From Pseudobutyrivibrio sp. MD2005 (GTDB taxonomy: Bacteria; Bacillota; Clostridia; Lachnospirales; Lachnospiraceae): a DNA stretch of 64,000 nucleotides. The position numbers and the translations under genes are program-made. Below are positions 25,556-34,540 of this stretch, piece by piece. The DNA lies in the NCBI RefSeq assembly GCF_000621865.1, contig NZ_JHXE01000009.1:1-64000 (forward strand). Direction: 5' to 3'. Positions within the stretch are counted from its first letter, which is position 1. Each line of letters starts with the position of its first letter. The notes beneath the pieces are model-generated. The model was not told the origin of the DNA. It searched no databases and worked only from the letters and a program-made list of their open reading frames with translations.

Positions 25556-27805
25556 ATGACAGCAAACGAATACATCAAGGTGCGCTTCGGCCGCCACATG
25601 AACGAGTGTACAAACGAAGAAATCTACATTGGTCTACTAGAATATGTGAAGGACCAGGCTAAGCGCAAAGACATCGCCGGTGGTAAGAAAAAGCTCTATT
25701 ATATCAGTGCTGAGTTTTTGATTGGAAAGCTATTATCTAATAACTTAATCAACCTTGGTATATACGACGAAGTGAAATCCGAGCTGGAGGCTTGCGGCAA
25801 ATCACTTGCAGAGATAGAGGAAATTGAGGTAGAGCCATCCCTTGGTAATGGTGGATTAGGTCGTCTTGCTGCATGCTTCCTTGATTCCATTGCAACACTA
25901 GGCCTTAATGGTGACGGTGTTGGCCTTGCATATCACATGGGATTGTTTAAGCAGGTGTTCAAGGACAACCTCCAGTGCGAAGAGCCAAATCCATGGATGA
26001 GACACCACAGCTGGATGACTTCTACAGACAGAACATACCAGGTAGATTTTGGTGGCTTCAATGTAAAGAGCCGCATGTACGATATCGATGTTACAGGCTA
26101 CGATTCTGTCACAACAAAGCTTCATCTTTTCGATGTTGAGACAGTAGATGAAAGCATCATCACAGATGGAATTAACTTTGATAAGAGCGAGTTTGCTAAG
26201 AATCTTACACTATTCCTTTATCCAGATGACTCTGACGATAACGGAAGACTGCTTCGTGTATATCAGCAGTATTTCATGGTAAGCAATGCAGCTCAGCTCA
26301 TCCTTGATGAAGCAGTTGAAAAAGGCTCTAATCTAAAGGACCTTCCAGACTATGCTGTAATCCAAATTAACGATACACACCCATCTATGGTAATCCCAGA
26401 ACTTATCAGACTCCTACAAATCCGTGGACTTACAATGGATGAGGCAATTAACGTAGTATCAAAATGCTGCGCATACACCAACCACACAATCCTCGCTGAA
26501 GCTCTTGAAAAATGGCCTATCCACTTTATGATGAAGGCTGTACCTCAGCTTATGCCAATCATCCGCGAGCTTCACAACAGAATCCACATCAAGTACAACA
26601 ACCCTGAGGTAGATATCATCAAGGATGACCTTGTGCACATGGCTCACATGGATATTCACTACGGTATTTCAATCAATGGTGTTGCTGCCCTTCATACAGA
26701 AATCTTGAAGGATACAGAGCTCAATGCATTTTACAAGCTTTATCCAGAAAAATTCAACAACAAGACCAACGGAATCACATTCCGTAGATGGCTTTTATAC
26801 AGCAACCCAGAGCTTTCAAAGCTTATCGAAGAACTTATCGGCCCTGGCTTCAAAAAGGATGCAACAGAGCTCAAGAAGCTTGAGCAATACATGAACGATG
26901 ATGCAGTTGTTCAGCGCTTCCTTGACGTAAAGAACACTCGCAAGGCAGTTCTTAAAAACTATCTTGCAAACACACAGGGCATCAACCTTGACCAAAACAG
27001 CATCTACGACATTCAGGTAAAGCGACTCCACGAGTACAAGCGCCAGCAGATGAACGCCCTCTACGTAATCAACAAATACTTCGAAATTAAGGAAGGCAAG
27101 AAGCCATCACGCCCAATCACAGTTATCTTTGGCGCAAAGGCTGCACCTGCTTACATAATCGCAAAGGACATCATCCATCTTATCCTTTGCTTATCAGAAA
27201 TAATTGAAAAAGACCCAGAGGTAAGCCCATACCTCAAGGTTGTTATGGTAGAAAACTACAACGTAACACTTGCAGAAAAGCTCATCCCTGCATGCGATAT
27301 TCACGAGCAAATCTCGCTTGCATCCAAGGAAGCATCAGGCACATCCAACATGAAGTTTATGCTTAACGGAGCCATAGCTATCGGTACAATGGATGGCGCC
27401 AACGTAGAGATGCACGACTTCGTCGGAGACGACAACATCTTCATCTTTGGTGAAGACTCAGACACCGTAATCAAGCGCTACGCCGACGCAAGCTACTGCT
27501 CACGCGACTACTACGAGAAGGACGCAAACCTCAAAAAATGCGTAGACTTCATCGTATCAGACAAGCTACTGTCCGTAGGCAAGCGCGAAAACCTTGAGCG
27601 CCTCTACAACGAACTCCTTAACAAAGACTGGTTCATGACCTTCCCAGACTTCAAGGACTACTGTGCAACCAAGGAAAAGGCATACGCTGCCTACGAAAAC
27701 CGCACAGAGTGGGGCCGCAAGATGATCAAGAACATCGCCAACGCAGGCTTCTTCTCTAGCGACCGCACCATCGCCCAGTACAACGCCGACATCTGGAAGC
27801 TGTAG
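25556..27805 (+). CDS. glgP: Glycogen/starch phosphorylase
   Basis: The 749-residue GT35 enzyme has [19 protein letters not shown] and the PLP-binding Lys600 in [11 protein letters not shown]. It releases glucose 1-phosphate from alpha-1,4-glucans in the cytoplasm. The ATG at 25556 follows AAGGAGG; the upstream ATG at 25529 lies inside the dispersed repeat and is rejected. It is slightly shorter than E. coli GlgP (about 815 residues), as is usual in Clostridia. Its last codon and stop form the outermost part of a giant palindrome, and codons become C-ending toward the 3' end. Confidence 0.95.
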   Translation: MTANEYIKVRFGRHMNECTNEEIYIGLLEYVKDQAKRKDIAGGKKKLYYISAEFLIGKLLSNNLINLGIYDEVKSELEACGKSLAEIEEIEVEPSLGNGGLGRLAACFLDSIATLGLNGDGVGLAYHMGLFKQVFKDNLQCEEPNPWMRHHSWMTSTDRTYQVDFGGFNVKSRMYDIDVTGYDSVTTKLHLFDVETVDESIITDGINFDKSEFAKNLTLFLYPDDSDDNGRLLRVYQQYFMVSNAAQLILDEAVEKGSNLKDLPDYAVIQINDTHPSMVIPELIRLLQIRGLTMDEAINVVSKCCAYTNHTILAEALEKWPIHFMMKAVPQLMPIIRELHNRIHIKYNNPEVDIIKDDLVHMAHMDIHYGISINGVAALHTEILKDTELNAFYKLYPEKFNNKTNGITFRRWLLYSNPELSKLIEELIGPGFKKDATELKKLEQYMNDDAVVQRFLDVKNTRKAVLKNYLANTQGINLDQNSIYDIQVKRLHEYKRQQMNALYVINKYFEIKEGKKPSRPITVIFGAKAAPAYIIAKDIIHLILCLSEIIEKDPEVSPYLKVVMVENYNVTLAEKLIPACDIHEQISLASKEASGTSNMKFMLNGAIAIGTMDGANVEMHDFVGDDNIFIFGEDSDTVIKRYADASYCSRDYYEKDANLKKCVDFIVSDKLLSVGKRENLERLYNELLNKDWFMTFPDFKDYCATKEKAYAAYENRTEWGRKMIKNIANAGFFSSDRTIAQYNADIWKL

Positions 27806-28437
27806 CCCCATCTCGCCGCCTTTACATGCCTGGCCCGCCCCGCCCTTGCTGGTGTGTGGCTGTGGTGCCCTGGGTGGCAGTTGCATCGCAAGAATATTTT
27901 GTTTTTCTAATGCACGACTTTTGGCATCCTTATTTACATGTGTCTTTTGCAGGTCTGTACAGTTTGAAAAAATGTTTTTGGATGGCGGACACACAACACA
28001 ACGATATATGTACTTCTTAGACTGATAGGAACTTGGTTGATTTTGAAGTGCGCTTAGTAACATAAAAGCAGGTTTTGCAATATATAGGTATGCGCTGCCA
28101 TGGACGGCAGCGCAAGTGGTCACTTAAAACACGATGTTGAATGTGCCACGGTACCTAGATATGCAAAACCTGCTTTGTTATGTTACTTAGCAAACGTAAT
28201 ATGAAACCAAGTTCCTATTAGTCTGAGAAGTACAGTTAAAACCTCAGTGTCCGCCATACTTAAAAACATTTTTTACAAACGGTTCATCCCGCAACAAGAC
28301 ACATGTGTGATGCCAAAAGTCGCACATTGAAAAACTAAAAATATTCGCGAAATCACAACTGCCACCCAGGGCACCACAGCCGCGCACCAGCAAGGGCGGG
28401 GCGGGCCCTAATATATGTGGGCGAGATGGGGCTACAG
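27800..28437. repeat. Giant palindromic element, copy 1
   Basis: A 638-bp inverted structure. The outer arm CTGTAGCCCCATCTCGCC (27800-27817) pairs perfectly with 28420-28437, and a second GC-rich arm (about 27832-27883) pairs with about 28356-28407. The shared core (27888-28349) folds on itself down to the 15-bp stem AAAGCAGGTTTTGCA (28065-28079)/28162-28176. It carries a terminal hairpin GCGCTGCC-N6-GGCAGCGC (28092-28113) and a second, copy-specific hairpin. It contains no credible gene. The arm includes the last glgP codon and stop. Copies 2 and 3 share the core but not the arms. Confidence 0.85.
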
Positions 28438-28439
28438 TA

Positions 28440-28468
28440 TTGATTTTGGGGCGTTGTCATGGTAAAAT
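28440..28468 (+). promoter_or_regulatory. Promoter downstream of palindromic element copy 1
   Basis: TTGATT (28440-28445), 17-base spacer, TAAAAT (28463-28468) with an extended TG. It starts 2 bases after the palindrome arm and drives the gene at 28519. Confidence 0.75.
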
Positions 28469-28518
28469 GGTCACTAGTTGTGGCTCCACGGGGAGCAAAG
28501 ATATGGAGGAAGTTTTTT

Positions 28519-29013
28519 ATGAGTACGGTAGGAATAGTGCTTTTGGTGATTGCGATAATTCTTGTGGTTGCCATTGTTGTATTATATTTCTTGGGAAAGC
28601 GTATGCAGAAGCGCCAGGCAGAGCAGCAGAGCCAGATGGAGGCAGTTGCACAGCAGGTTTCAATGCTTATCATTGATAAGAAGAAGATGCGTCTTAAGGA
28701 TGCAGGTCTTCCTGAGGCTGTTATGGCTAATACACCATGGTATGCTAAGAATTCTAAGATTCCTGTAGTTAAGGCTAAGGTAGGCCCACAGGTGATGACA
28801 CTTATCTGCGATGCACAGATCTTTGATGAGATGCCTGTTAAGAAGGAAGTTAAGGCTACAGTATCTGGTCTTTACATTACAAAGGTTAAGGGCTTGCACG
28901 GTAAGATTGAGCAGCAGGATACTAAGAAGAAAAAGAAGGGCTTGAGAGCATGGGCTCTTAAGAAGCAGGCTGAACTTAACGAGCAGACAGCTTCAAATAA
29001 AAAGAATAAGTAG
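28519..29013 (+). CDS. Small membrane-anchored hypothetical protein
   Basis: The 164-residue protein has one N-terminal membrane helix (about 4-26), then a short coiled Gln/Glu segment, a folded domain of about 100 residues with no motif I recognise, and a Lys-rich tail. The start at 28519 follows GGAGGAAG; the longer ORF from 28459 begins inside the promoter and is rejected. Role unknown; the cytoplasmic domain could bind nucleic acid through its basic tail, which is only a charge-based guess. Confidence 0.65.
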   Translation: MSTVGIVLLVIAIILVVAIVVLYFLGKRMQKRQAEQQSQMEAVAQQVSMLIIDKKKMRLKDAGLPEAVMANTPWYAKNSKIPVVKAKVGPQVMTLICDAQIFDEMPVKKEVKATVSGLYITKVKGLHGKIEQQDTKKKKKGLRAWALKKQAELNEQTASNKKNK

Positions 29014-29020
29014 TTAGTTT

Positions 29021-29050
29021 ATGGCTCATCCAGTAATGGATGGGTCATAA
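29021..29050 (+). terminator. Hairpin terminator after the 28519 gene
   Basis: ATGGCTCATCCA (29021-29032) pairs with TGGATGGGTCAT (29037-29048), including two G-U pairs in RNA. The T tract is weak. Confidence 0.6.
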
Positions 29051-29079
29051 TTGTTTATATGTGTAAAAAGTGCTAGAAT
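29051..29079 (+). promoter_or_regulatory. Promoter of the VanW-family gene
   Basis: TTGTTT (29051-29056), 17-base spacer, TAGAAT (29074-29079) with TGC directly before it (extended -10). Confidence 0.7.
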
Positions 29080-29140
29080 GGGCTTAAGTTACTGAATAGG
29101 AATACTTGTTAACTTAATAAAATTCAATGTTGGAGGATTT

Positions 29141-30004
29141 ATGGAGAAGTTAAAACTACATCGAAAAAAGATTGCATTATCCTTAGTGTTGTTAGTACTA
29201 GCTTTTGTGTTTGTGCCACATCTTGATGTTGAGGCGGCCAGCAATGATGAGCTTCAGGCTTGCGCTGCAGTGTTTGATGCAGATTATTATGCTGCAATGT
29301 ATCCAGATGTAGCTGCAAATTCTAATGGAAGTCCATTGTATTTGCTTAATCATTATTTGTATTGCGGTATTTATGAGGGAAGAAATGCCAGCGGATTTTT
29401 CAATGCTACAGATTACATGAATAAGAATCCGGATTTGGCTGCCCTTTATGGCGATAATATGCCAGCTTACGTATATCATTATGTGCATGCCGGTAAGGCA
29501 GAGGGCAGAGATGCTACTCCAACTGTTGGGGCAGGGGATTTTGGTCTTCCTCATACTTATACTTTGCTTGGCATCTATTCTACAGATTATGATGCTTCTG
29601 TTCCAAGAGCAACAAACATAGCTGTTGCGGCAAACAATATCAATGGTACTGTGGTTGCACCAGGCGCTACATTCTCGGCATCAAATACAATCGGCCCACG
29701 TACATCAGCTAACGGCTTTGTTACAGCTCCAGTGTTTATCAATAAGGAGCATGCAATGGGACTTGGCGGCGGTGTTTGCCAGGTTTCATCTACAATCTAT
29801 GCTGCTATGAAGACAGCGGGCATTCAGGCTAGCGAGCGTCATCCACATTCGCTTCCTGTCAATTATTTGCCAGCAGGCTGGGATGCTACGATTTCTTGGG
29901 GCTCACTTGATTTGAAGTTTGTAAATCATTACGACCAAAATATCGTAATTTATGAGACAGCTAATAATGGTAAGCTTACAGCTGCAATTTATTTGCAGAA
30001 CTAG
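29141..30004 (+). CDS. Secreted VanW-family protein with two YPDV/EGR repeats
   Basis: The 287-residue protein has a signal peptide (about 1-33). Two tandem repeats of about 40 residues follow (45-84 and 87-125), each with an F-x-DYY/DYM start, a (Y/N)PD(V/L) core, HY and G-x-x-EGR. The VanW domain (about 158-283) contains APGATFSASNTIGPRT, GGGVCQVSSTIY and GWDATISWGSLDLKF. The VanW domain is linked to cell-wall modification and vancomycin-resistance clusters, without a proven reaction. The repeats probably bind carbohydrate or wall. No other van genes are nearby. Confidence 0.82.
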   Translation: MEKLKLHRKKIALSLVLLVLAFVFVPHLDVEAASNDELQACAAVFDADYYAAMYPDVAANSNGSPLYLLNHYLYCGIYEGRNASGFFNATDYMNKNPDLAALYGDNMPAYVYHYVHAGKAEGRDATPTVGAGDFGLPHTYTLLGIYSTDYDASVPRATNIAVAANNINGTVVAPGATFSASNTIGPRTSANGFVTAPVFINKEHAMGLGGGVCQVSSTIYAAMKTAGIQASERHPHSLPVNYLPAGWDATISWGSLDLKFVNHYDQNIVIYETANNGKLTAAIYLQN

Positions 30005-30069
30005 TTTTTTAGTTTGAAATAAAGAGTTTTTGACTTTTGTAGGTTTAATAAGTAAAATAGGTTTAATTA

Positions 30070-30100
30070 GACAGAAGGCTGATGTTTAAGTCTTCTGTCA
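30070..30100 (+). terminator. Hairpin between VanW gene and tdk
   Basis: GACAGAAG (30070-30077) pairs with CTTCTGTC (30092-30099), followed by an AT-rich tail. Probable terminator of the VanW transcript. Confidence 0.6.
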
Positions 30101-30121
30101 ATTTATGTAAAGGGGTTTTAT

Positions 30122-30703
30122 ATGGCAAAGTTATATTATTACTACGGTGCTATGGGCTCTTCAAAGACAGCAAATGCATTGATGACTCATTTTAATTATG
30201 AAGAGGTAGGGCAGAGTGCATTGCTTGTAAAGCCTAAGTTAGATACAAGAGATGGGGAGCGTATTGTGCGCTCTAGAATCGGTCTTGAAAACGAGTGTGT
30301 TTTTCTTGAAGATTTGATGGAAATGCCTGAGGAGGAGATTAAAAAATACGATTGCATCATCGTTGATGAGGTACAGTTTGCCACTCCAGAGCAGGTAGAT
30401 TATCTTTCCGATATAGTTGATTTTATGGATGTTCCAGTTGTTGCTTATGGTCTTCGAACAGATTTCAGAAATAAGCTGTTCCCAGGTTCTGAGCGTTTGA
30501 TTGCCATTGCAGATGTGATTCACGAAGTGAAGACTGTGTGCTGGTGCGGTCATAAGGCTACCTGCAACACCCGATATAACGCAAAGGGCGTAGTTAGATC
30601 AGGCCCACAGGTTATGCTTGGAGCCAACGATTCCTACGTTGCGCTTTGTCGTAAGCATTTTAAACTGGGACAGCTGGCCCCAGATGAGAAAGAGGAGTCT
30701 TAA
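30122..30703 (+). CDS. tdk: Thymidine kinase
   Basis: The 193-residue type II thymidine kinase has a P-loop variant (YGAMGSSKTANAL), the Walker B region CIIVDEVQF, the lasso region with AYGLRTDF and the structural zinc ligands CWCG and C-x-x-x-H near the end. It phosphorylates thymidine in the salvage pathway. Its stop codon overlaps the start of the next membrane protein (TAATG), an unexpected coupling of nucleotide salvage with a polysaccharide gene. Confidence 0.92.
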   Translation: MAKLYYYYGAMGSSKTANALMTHFNYEEVGQSALLVKPKLDTRDGERIVRSRIGLENECVFLEDLMEMPEEEIKKYDCIIVDEVQFATPEQVDYLSDIVDFMDVPVVAYGLRTDFRNKLFPGSERLIAIADVIHEVKTVCWCGHKATCNTRYNAKGVVRSGPQVMLGANDSYVALCRKHFKLGQLAPDEKEES

Positions 30704-32691
30704 TGATTTTTAGTTTTGCTATAACATTGATTTTTCTTATATTTGTAGTTTTTTGGATACAGATTCCAGGAATGCTGTTTGAAAGTATTCTGCTTCCTAG
30801 AAGGCTTAAGTTTTCTACACGATTGCTTGCAGCGTTCTTTATTGGATTTATGTATTTGGCTACACTGTATTATATTGAGTCACTTACAGGGATAAAAAAT
30901 ATTATTTTGGTGGCAGGGCCAGTTGCATCTGTCGTTGGAATTATGGCCTACATTAAGAAAGGCCGTCCATCACTTCTTAATGCTGATGAGCAGTTTAGAG
31001 GGGCTTGGGTTATTATATTTGCATTTATTTTTATTGCATCATCCTTGAGTTTTCTTCTTAAGTTTAACGGTGCACTTTCCGGAGTTACCACACAGGTTTA
31101 TCACGATTATCTGTTCCACACAGGTAATATTGTATCCTTAAGCAGGTCATTTCCAAATGTAGATATTAGAGTCTCAGGGCTGCAGTTTTATTATCATTAT
31201 TACTATGAATTGATTTTTGCAATGTGCAAGCACATCTTTAAGATGGATGCCTTTAGGCTTTACATGAATGGCAATGCCTTGATTTGCGCTTGGCCTTTAA
31301 CACTTGCACTTGTTACTATAGGCGAGAAGCTTAGAGCAGGAAGAATCAGCCACAAGTTCAATTACTTCTTTTATTGTTCAGGCACATTGGTGTCATGCAT
31401 CTGTGTGATGCCACTTAATGTAGTGGGCGTAAAGCTTCCATTTTCATGGCTTGATAATCATCTGTTTAGTAATGCTAATGCTATGGGGCTTGCAATGTCC
31501 CTTACAGTTGTGCTTGTAGATATTTTGGTGGAAGTCTGGTACGACAAATTCGATTTAAGAGTGATTATAGCGCTCTATCTTTTGTCTGCAGCTGCAACCG
31601 GATTTAAGGGTACCACTGGTATTCTTTTAGTTGCAATCACATGGGCTGTTTTCGTTATCGAAGCAATCATCATGAAAAACTTCCATTTGGAAAGAATGCT
31701 TTATGTAATAAGTGTTACACTTGGTTTTGTGTTCACTTATCTTACTGTTACTGTTGGCATTCATTCTTCGGGCTCAAATAATAGAGCAATGCAGATTACA
31801 CCAGCCGGCACACTTGAAGCTGGCAGAGTTGGTCAGCTTATCTCAAAGCTTGGCTTTGATTACATGGCTTTTCCATGGGTAGTAATTGGTGTCATCCTTG
31901 CAGCGATTTGTATTGTCGGCCCATGTATTTTGCCATTTGTAGGCTATGCACATTCGAAGTTTAAAGTCCTTATTAAAGAGGGCGTTATCGGTGATATTTT
32001 TGATTGGTTCGTGATAGGTCTTGCGATAATGGGCGTGATAGGCTTTTGCTTTATCAGTGTGCCAGGCCTATCTCAGGGATATTTTGTCATCACAAATGCG
32101 GCCTTGATTTTCTATGGTTCTGTCAGATACATCATTGATAATCGTAGAAAGCTGATTTCAAGAATTGCTTGTGGGTTCTTTGTGCTTGGAGCAGTATTTT
32201 TACTGGTGGATATTGCATATTCTTGCTACTCTGACATCAAACAAAATGCTGTTTATCAAAAGCCTGCCGGGGATGAACCAAGCCTTGTATCTGCTTCCAC
32301 AATGGAGGCATATTTGTGGCTGAGAGATAACACTGCTGAAGACGCCATGGTTGCTGTGGACAGATTCTCAGAGGAGACTGATTATAGAGATATATATTTC
32401 TATTGCGGTGCTTTTTCAGAAAGACAGTGTTACCTTGAAGGATATGACTATTCAGATGTTACTGATAAGCAGATTGCGGCTATGCTTTCTATAAATGAAA
32501 GCTTCTACAACACCGATAGTGCAAAGGCAGAAATTGCCATGGAAATGAATGGAATTGATTACCTGGTAGTAACAAAGGCTGGACATCCAGATTTTCAAAA
32601 TACAAGTCGCAGATTAAATCTTGTTTTTATAAACGATGAGGTTCAAATATATCAGTTCTGTTCAGATGGAGGAATGATTGCTGTTAAATGA
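30703..32691 (+). CDS. Large polytopic membrane protein, possible GT-C glycosyltransferase
   Basis: The 662-residue protein has about 12-14 predicted membrane helices in residues 1-515. A soluble C-terminal domain follows (about 520-662; LRDNTAEDAMVAVDRFSEET, GIDYLVVTKAGHP). This shape is typical of GT-C enzymes and YfhO-like glycan-modifying proteins, in which the last domain faces outside. No family signature is certain. It overlaps the Wzm-type permease by 4 bases, so a role in making or decorating the exported glycan is likely. Confidence 0.65.
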   Translation: MIFSFAITLIFLIFVVFWIQIPGMLFESILLPRRLKFSTRLLAAFFIGFMYLATLYYIESLTGIKNIILVAGPVASVVGIMAYIKKGRPSLLNADEQFRGAWVIIFAFIFIASSLSFLLKFNGALSGVTTQVYHDYLFHTGNIVSLSRSFPNVDIRVSGLQFYYHYYYELIFAMCKHIFKMDAFRLYMNGNALICAWPLTLALVTIGEKLRAGRISHKFNYFFYCSGTLVSCICVMPLNVVGVKLPFSWLDNHLFSNANAMGLAMSLTVVLVDILVEVWYDKFDLRVIIALYLLSAAATGFKGTTGILLVAITWAVFVIEAIIMKNFHLERMLYVISVTLGFVFTYLTVTVGIHSSGSNNRAMQITPAGTLEAGRVGQLISKLGFDYMAFPWVVIGVILAAICIVGPCILPFVGYAHSKFKVLIKEGVIGDIFDWFVIGLAIMGVIGFCFISVPGLSQGYFVITNAALIFYGSVRYIIDNRRKLISRIACGFFVLGAVFLLVDIAYSCYSDIKQNAVYQKPAGDEPSLVSASTMEAYLWLRDNTAEDAMVAVDRFSEETDYRDIYFYCGAFSERQCYLEGYDYSDVTDKQIAAMLSINESFYNTDSAKAEIAMEMNGIDYLVVTKAGHPDFQNTSRRLNLVFINDEVQIYQFCSDGGMIAVK

Positions 32692-33497
32692 TTAAAGATA
32701 TAATTTCTAACAAAAAACTAATTACAAAGCTTGCTAAGAACGACTTCAAGCAGAAGTTTGCAGGCTCCACCCTTGGTGTAATATGGGCATTTGTTCAGCC
32801 TGTCATTACGGTGGTTGTTTATTGGATAGTATTTGATAAAGCTTTGAATGCCGGCACCCAAGGCACAAAAGCTGGCATACAGGCGCCATTCGTACTATGG
32901 CTTTCCGCAGGTATCGTTCCTTGGTTTTATTTCAGCGAGGTGCTTTCTGCAGGCACGGTGGTGCTCCACGAATACAATTATCTGGTTAAAAAGGTTGTAT
33001 TCCCAATCAACATCCTTCCTGTAGTAAAGGCTGTATCGTCATTATTCGTACATGGATTTTTCGTGCTATTTACATTAGCGGTTTATCTGCTATATGGATT
33101 TTCTGTAACACCATACATTTTGCAGGTAATCTACTATTCAATTTCAATGATGGCACTTACCATCGGGTTGATATATTTCACCAGTGCACTATGCGTATTC
33201 TTCAAGGATATGGCACAGCTCATCAACATCATCCTTCAGGTAGGTGTATGGGCCACACCAATCATGTGGAACTACGATGGCATGGTTGGCAAGATGCCAC
33301 ACTGGCTTGCATATGCACTTAAGCTCAACCCAATGTACTACATCACAAGTGGCTATCGTGATGCATTTATTGGCCAGACAGCCTTCTGGAATAGACCAGT
33401 GCTCACACTATATTTTTGGATATTCACATTGCTAATATTCTTATTAGGATCACACGTATTCAAAAAGCTTCAACCACAGTTTGCAGATGCTTTGTAA
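32688..33497 (+). CDS. ABC transporter permease for polysaccharide export (Wzm/TagG type)
   Basis: The 269-residue protein has six membrane helices. Conserved ABC-2 segments near the N-terminus (LITKLAKNDFKQKFAGSTLG; IWAFVQPVITVVVYWIVF) and toward the end (WATPIMWNYDGM; LNPMYYITSGYRDA) match Wzm/TagG/RfbA permeases, which export lipid-linked O-antigen or teichoic acid. Its ATPase partner is at 35292, separated by a GDPD gene and a giant palindrome. A dispersed hairpin repeat follows the stop codon. Confidence 0.92.
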   Translation: MIKDIISNKKLITKLAKNDFKQKFAGSTLGVIWAFVQPVITVVVYWIVFDKALNAGTQGTKAGIQAPFVLWLSAGIVPWFYFSEVLSAGTVVLHEYNYLVKKVVFPINILPVVKAVSSLFVHGFFVLFTLAVYLLYGFSVTPYILQVIYYSISMMALTIGLIYFTSALCVFFKDMAQLINIILQVGVWATPIMWNYDGMVGKMPHWLAYALKLNPMYYITSGYRDAFIGQTAFWNRPVLTLYFWIFTLLIFLLGSHVFKKLQPQFADAL

Positions 33498-33594
33498 CAT
33501 GACCCAAAAGGCATCCGAGCGAATGCGAGGAACTTTTGCGGTCTAGTAAGCGAAGCTTACATTTTATGATCCCAAAAGGCATCCGAGCGAGCTC
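33497..33594 (+). repeat. Dispersed hairpin repeat, copy 2 plus a partial third copy
   Basis: Same ends as 6600-6666 (ACATGACCCAAAAGGCAT ... GTAAGCGAAGCTTACATT) with a different middle, in which GCAT/ATGC and AAAAG/CTTTT still pair. A partial copy restarts at 33570 (CCCAAAAGGCATCCGAGCGA). It lies just after the Wzm-type gene. Confidence 0.75.
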
Positions 33595-33620
33595 TTAATT
33601 CAAAAAGAATAACAAAATTT

Positions 33621-33648
33621 GCCCGAGGATTTCGGGCATTTTTTTATT
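33621..33648 (+). terminator. Intrinsic terminator
   Basis: GCCCGA-GGATT-TCGGGC followed by ATTTTTTT. It closes the tdk-Wzm transcript. Confidence 0.92.
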
Positions 33649-33716
33649 GCCAGATTCATGTCAGTTCCACATTTTCATGCTAAAATTAAATTAGCTAGAA
33701 GAGAGGGGGCTTGAGT

Positions 33717-34538
33717 ATGAAATATAAACATTTTTTCAAAGTAGGGAGAACCGTCGCAGTTAGCATGGTAGCCCTACTTTGTTCTTTTATACTCTTTAGT
33801 GAGTTTAGTTATTTGCCAGCCAATGCAGATGAGGATATCGTGGTGCAGATCGTGGCTCACCGTGGCTACTCAGGACAGTATCCTGAGAACACTTTGAGCG
33901 CATTTGCAGGCGCCTATGCAGCTGGTGCTAAAACAGTAGAATTCGACGTCAGAAAAACTAAAGACGGACAGCTTGTCATCTTCCACGACGACACCCTGGA
34001 GAAATTCACTGGTGACAACAGCACCATAGCCGACCACACCTACGAAGAACTCCTACAAATTGATGCAGGCAGATGGTTTGGACGTGAATACAGCATGGAG
34101 CGCATCCCAACTCTCGACCAAACCCTGGATTTGTTATCCACCACCAATATGCGCATATTCTGCGAGCTCAAAAACATCGGAGACGACCCTGAGTTTGCAT
34201 CTCAGGTTTACCAAAAATGTGCAGAATATGGCGTCCTGGATCGCGTAATATTCCTATCATTCAACTACGACTACCTCAACGCCATCAAAGAATTAGACCC
34301 GGCACAGCCGATAATGGTACTGGCATCCTTCGGAAAATCCAATCTTCCGAGCCGCTACCCAGCCGAGTACTACGGAGTCAACATGAAGACTCTCACCCCT
34401 AAAACTATACGCGCCATCCATGACGCCGGCTCAAAGGTCTACACCTACACGCCCGAAACCAAAGGGCAAATGCTATCCCTTCAGCGTCTCGGCGTCGACG
34501 GCGTCATAACCGACTACGCCGACATCAGCATGCTCTGA
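33717..34538 (+). CDS. Secreted or membrane-anchored glycerophosphodiester phosphodiesterase
   Basis: The 273-residue protein has an N-terminal hydrophobic signal or anchor (about 10-32). The GDPD TIM-barrel motifs follow: AHRGYSGQYPENT (catalytic His), EFDVRKTKDGQLVIFHD (metal Glu/Asp and second His) and FCELK. It hydrolyses glycerophosphodiesters to glycerol 3-phosphate and an alcohol, so it may act on teichoic acid or phospholipid parts. ATG 33717 has better spacing to the GAGGGGG than TTG 33711. Of its last 38 codons 24 end in C and 2 in T, unlike its neighbours. Confidence 0.9.
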   Translation: MKYKHFFKVGRTVAVSMVALLCSFILFSEFSYLPANADEDIVVQIVAHRGYSGQYPENTLSAFAGAYAAGAKTVEFDVRKTKDGQLVIFHDDTLEKFTGDNSTIADHTYEELLQIDAGRWFGREYSMERIPTLDQTLDLLSTTNMRIFCELKNIGDDPEFASQVYQKCAEYGVLDRVIFLSFNYDYLNAIKELDPAQPIMVLASFGKSNLPSRYPAEYYGVNMKTLTPKTIRAIHDAGSKVYTYTPETKGQMLSLQRLGVDGVITDYADISML

Positions 34539-34540
34539 CG

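Noticed and set aside
27566-28123. 185-codon minus-strand ORF over the glgP 3' end and palindrome copy 1
   Set aside because: Antisense to glgP and continued only by the GC-rich palindrome arm; composition is that of a shadow frame and no start signal is present.
27800-28437. Interpretation of the giant palindrome as a ROOL or GOLLD large RNA
   Set aside because: Those RNAs are multibranched with many separate domains; this element is essentially one long fold-back stem with a small branched tip.
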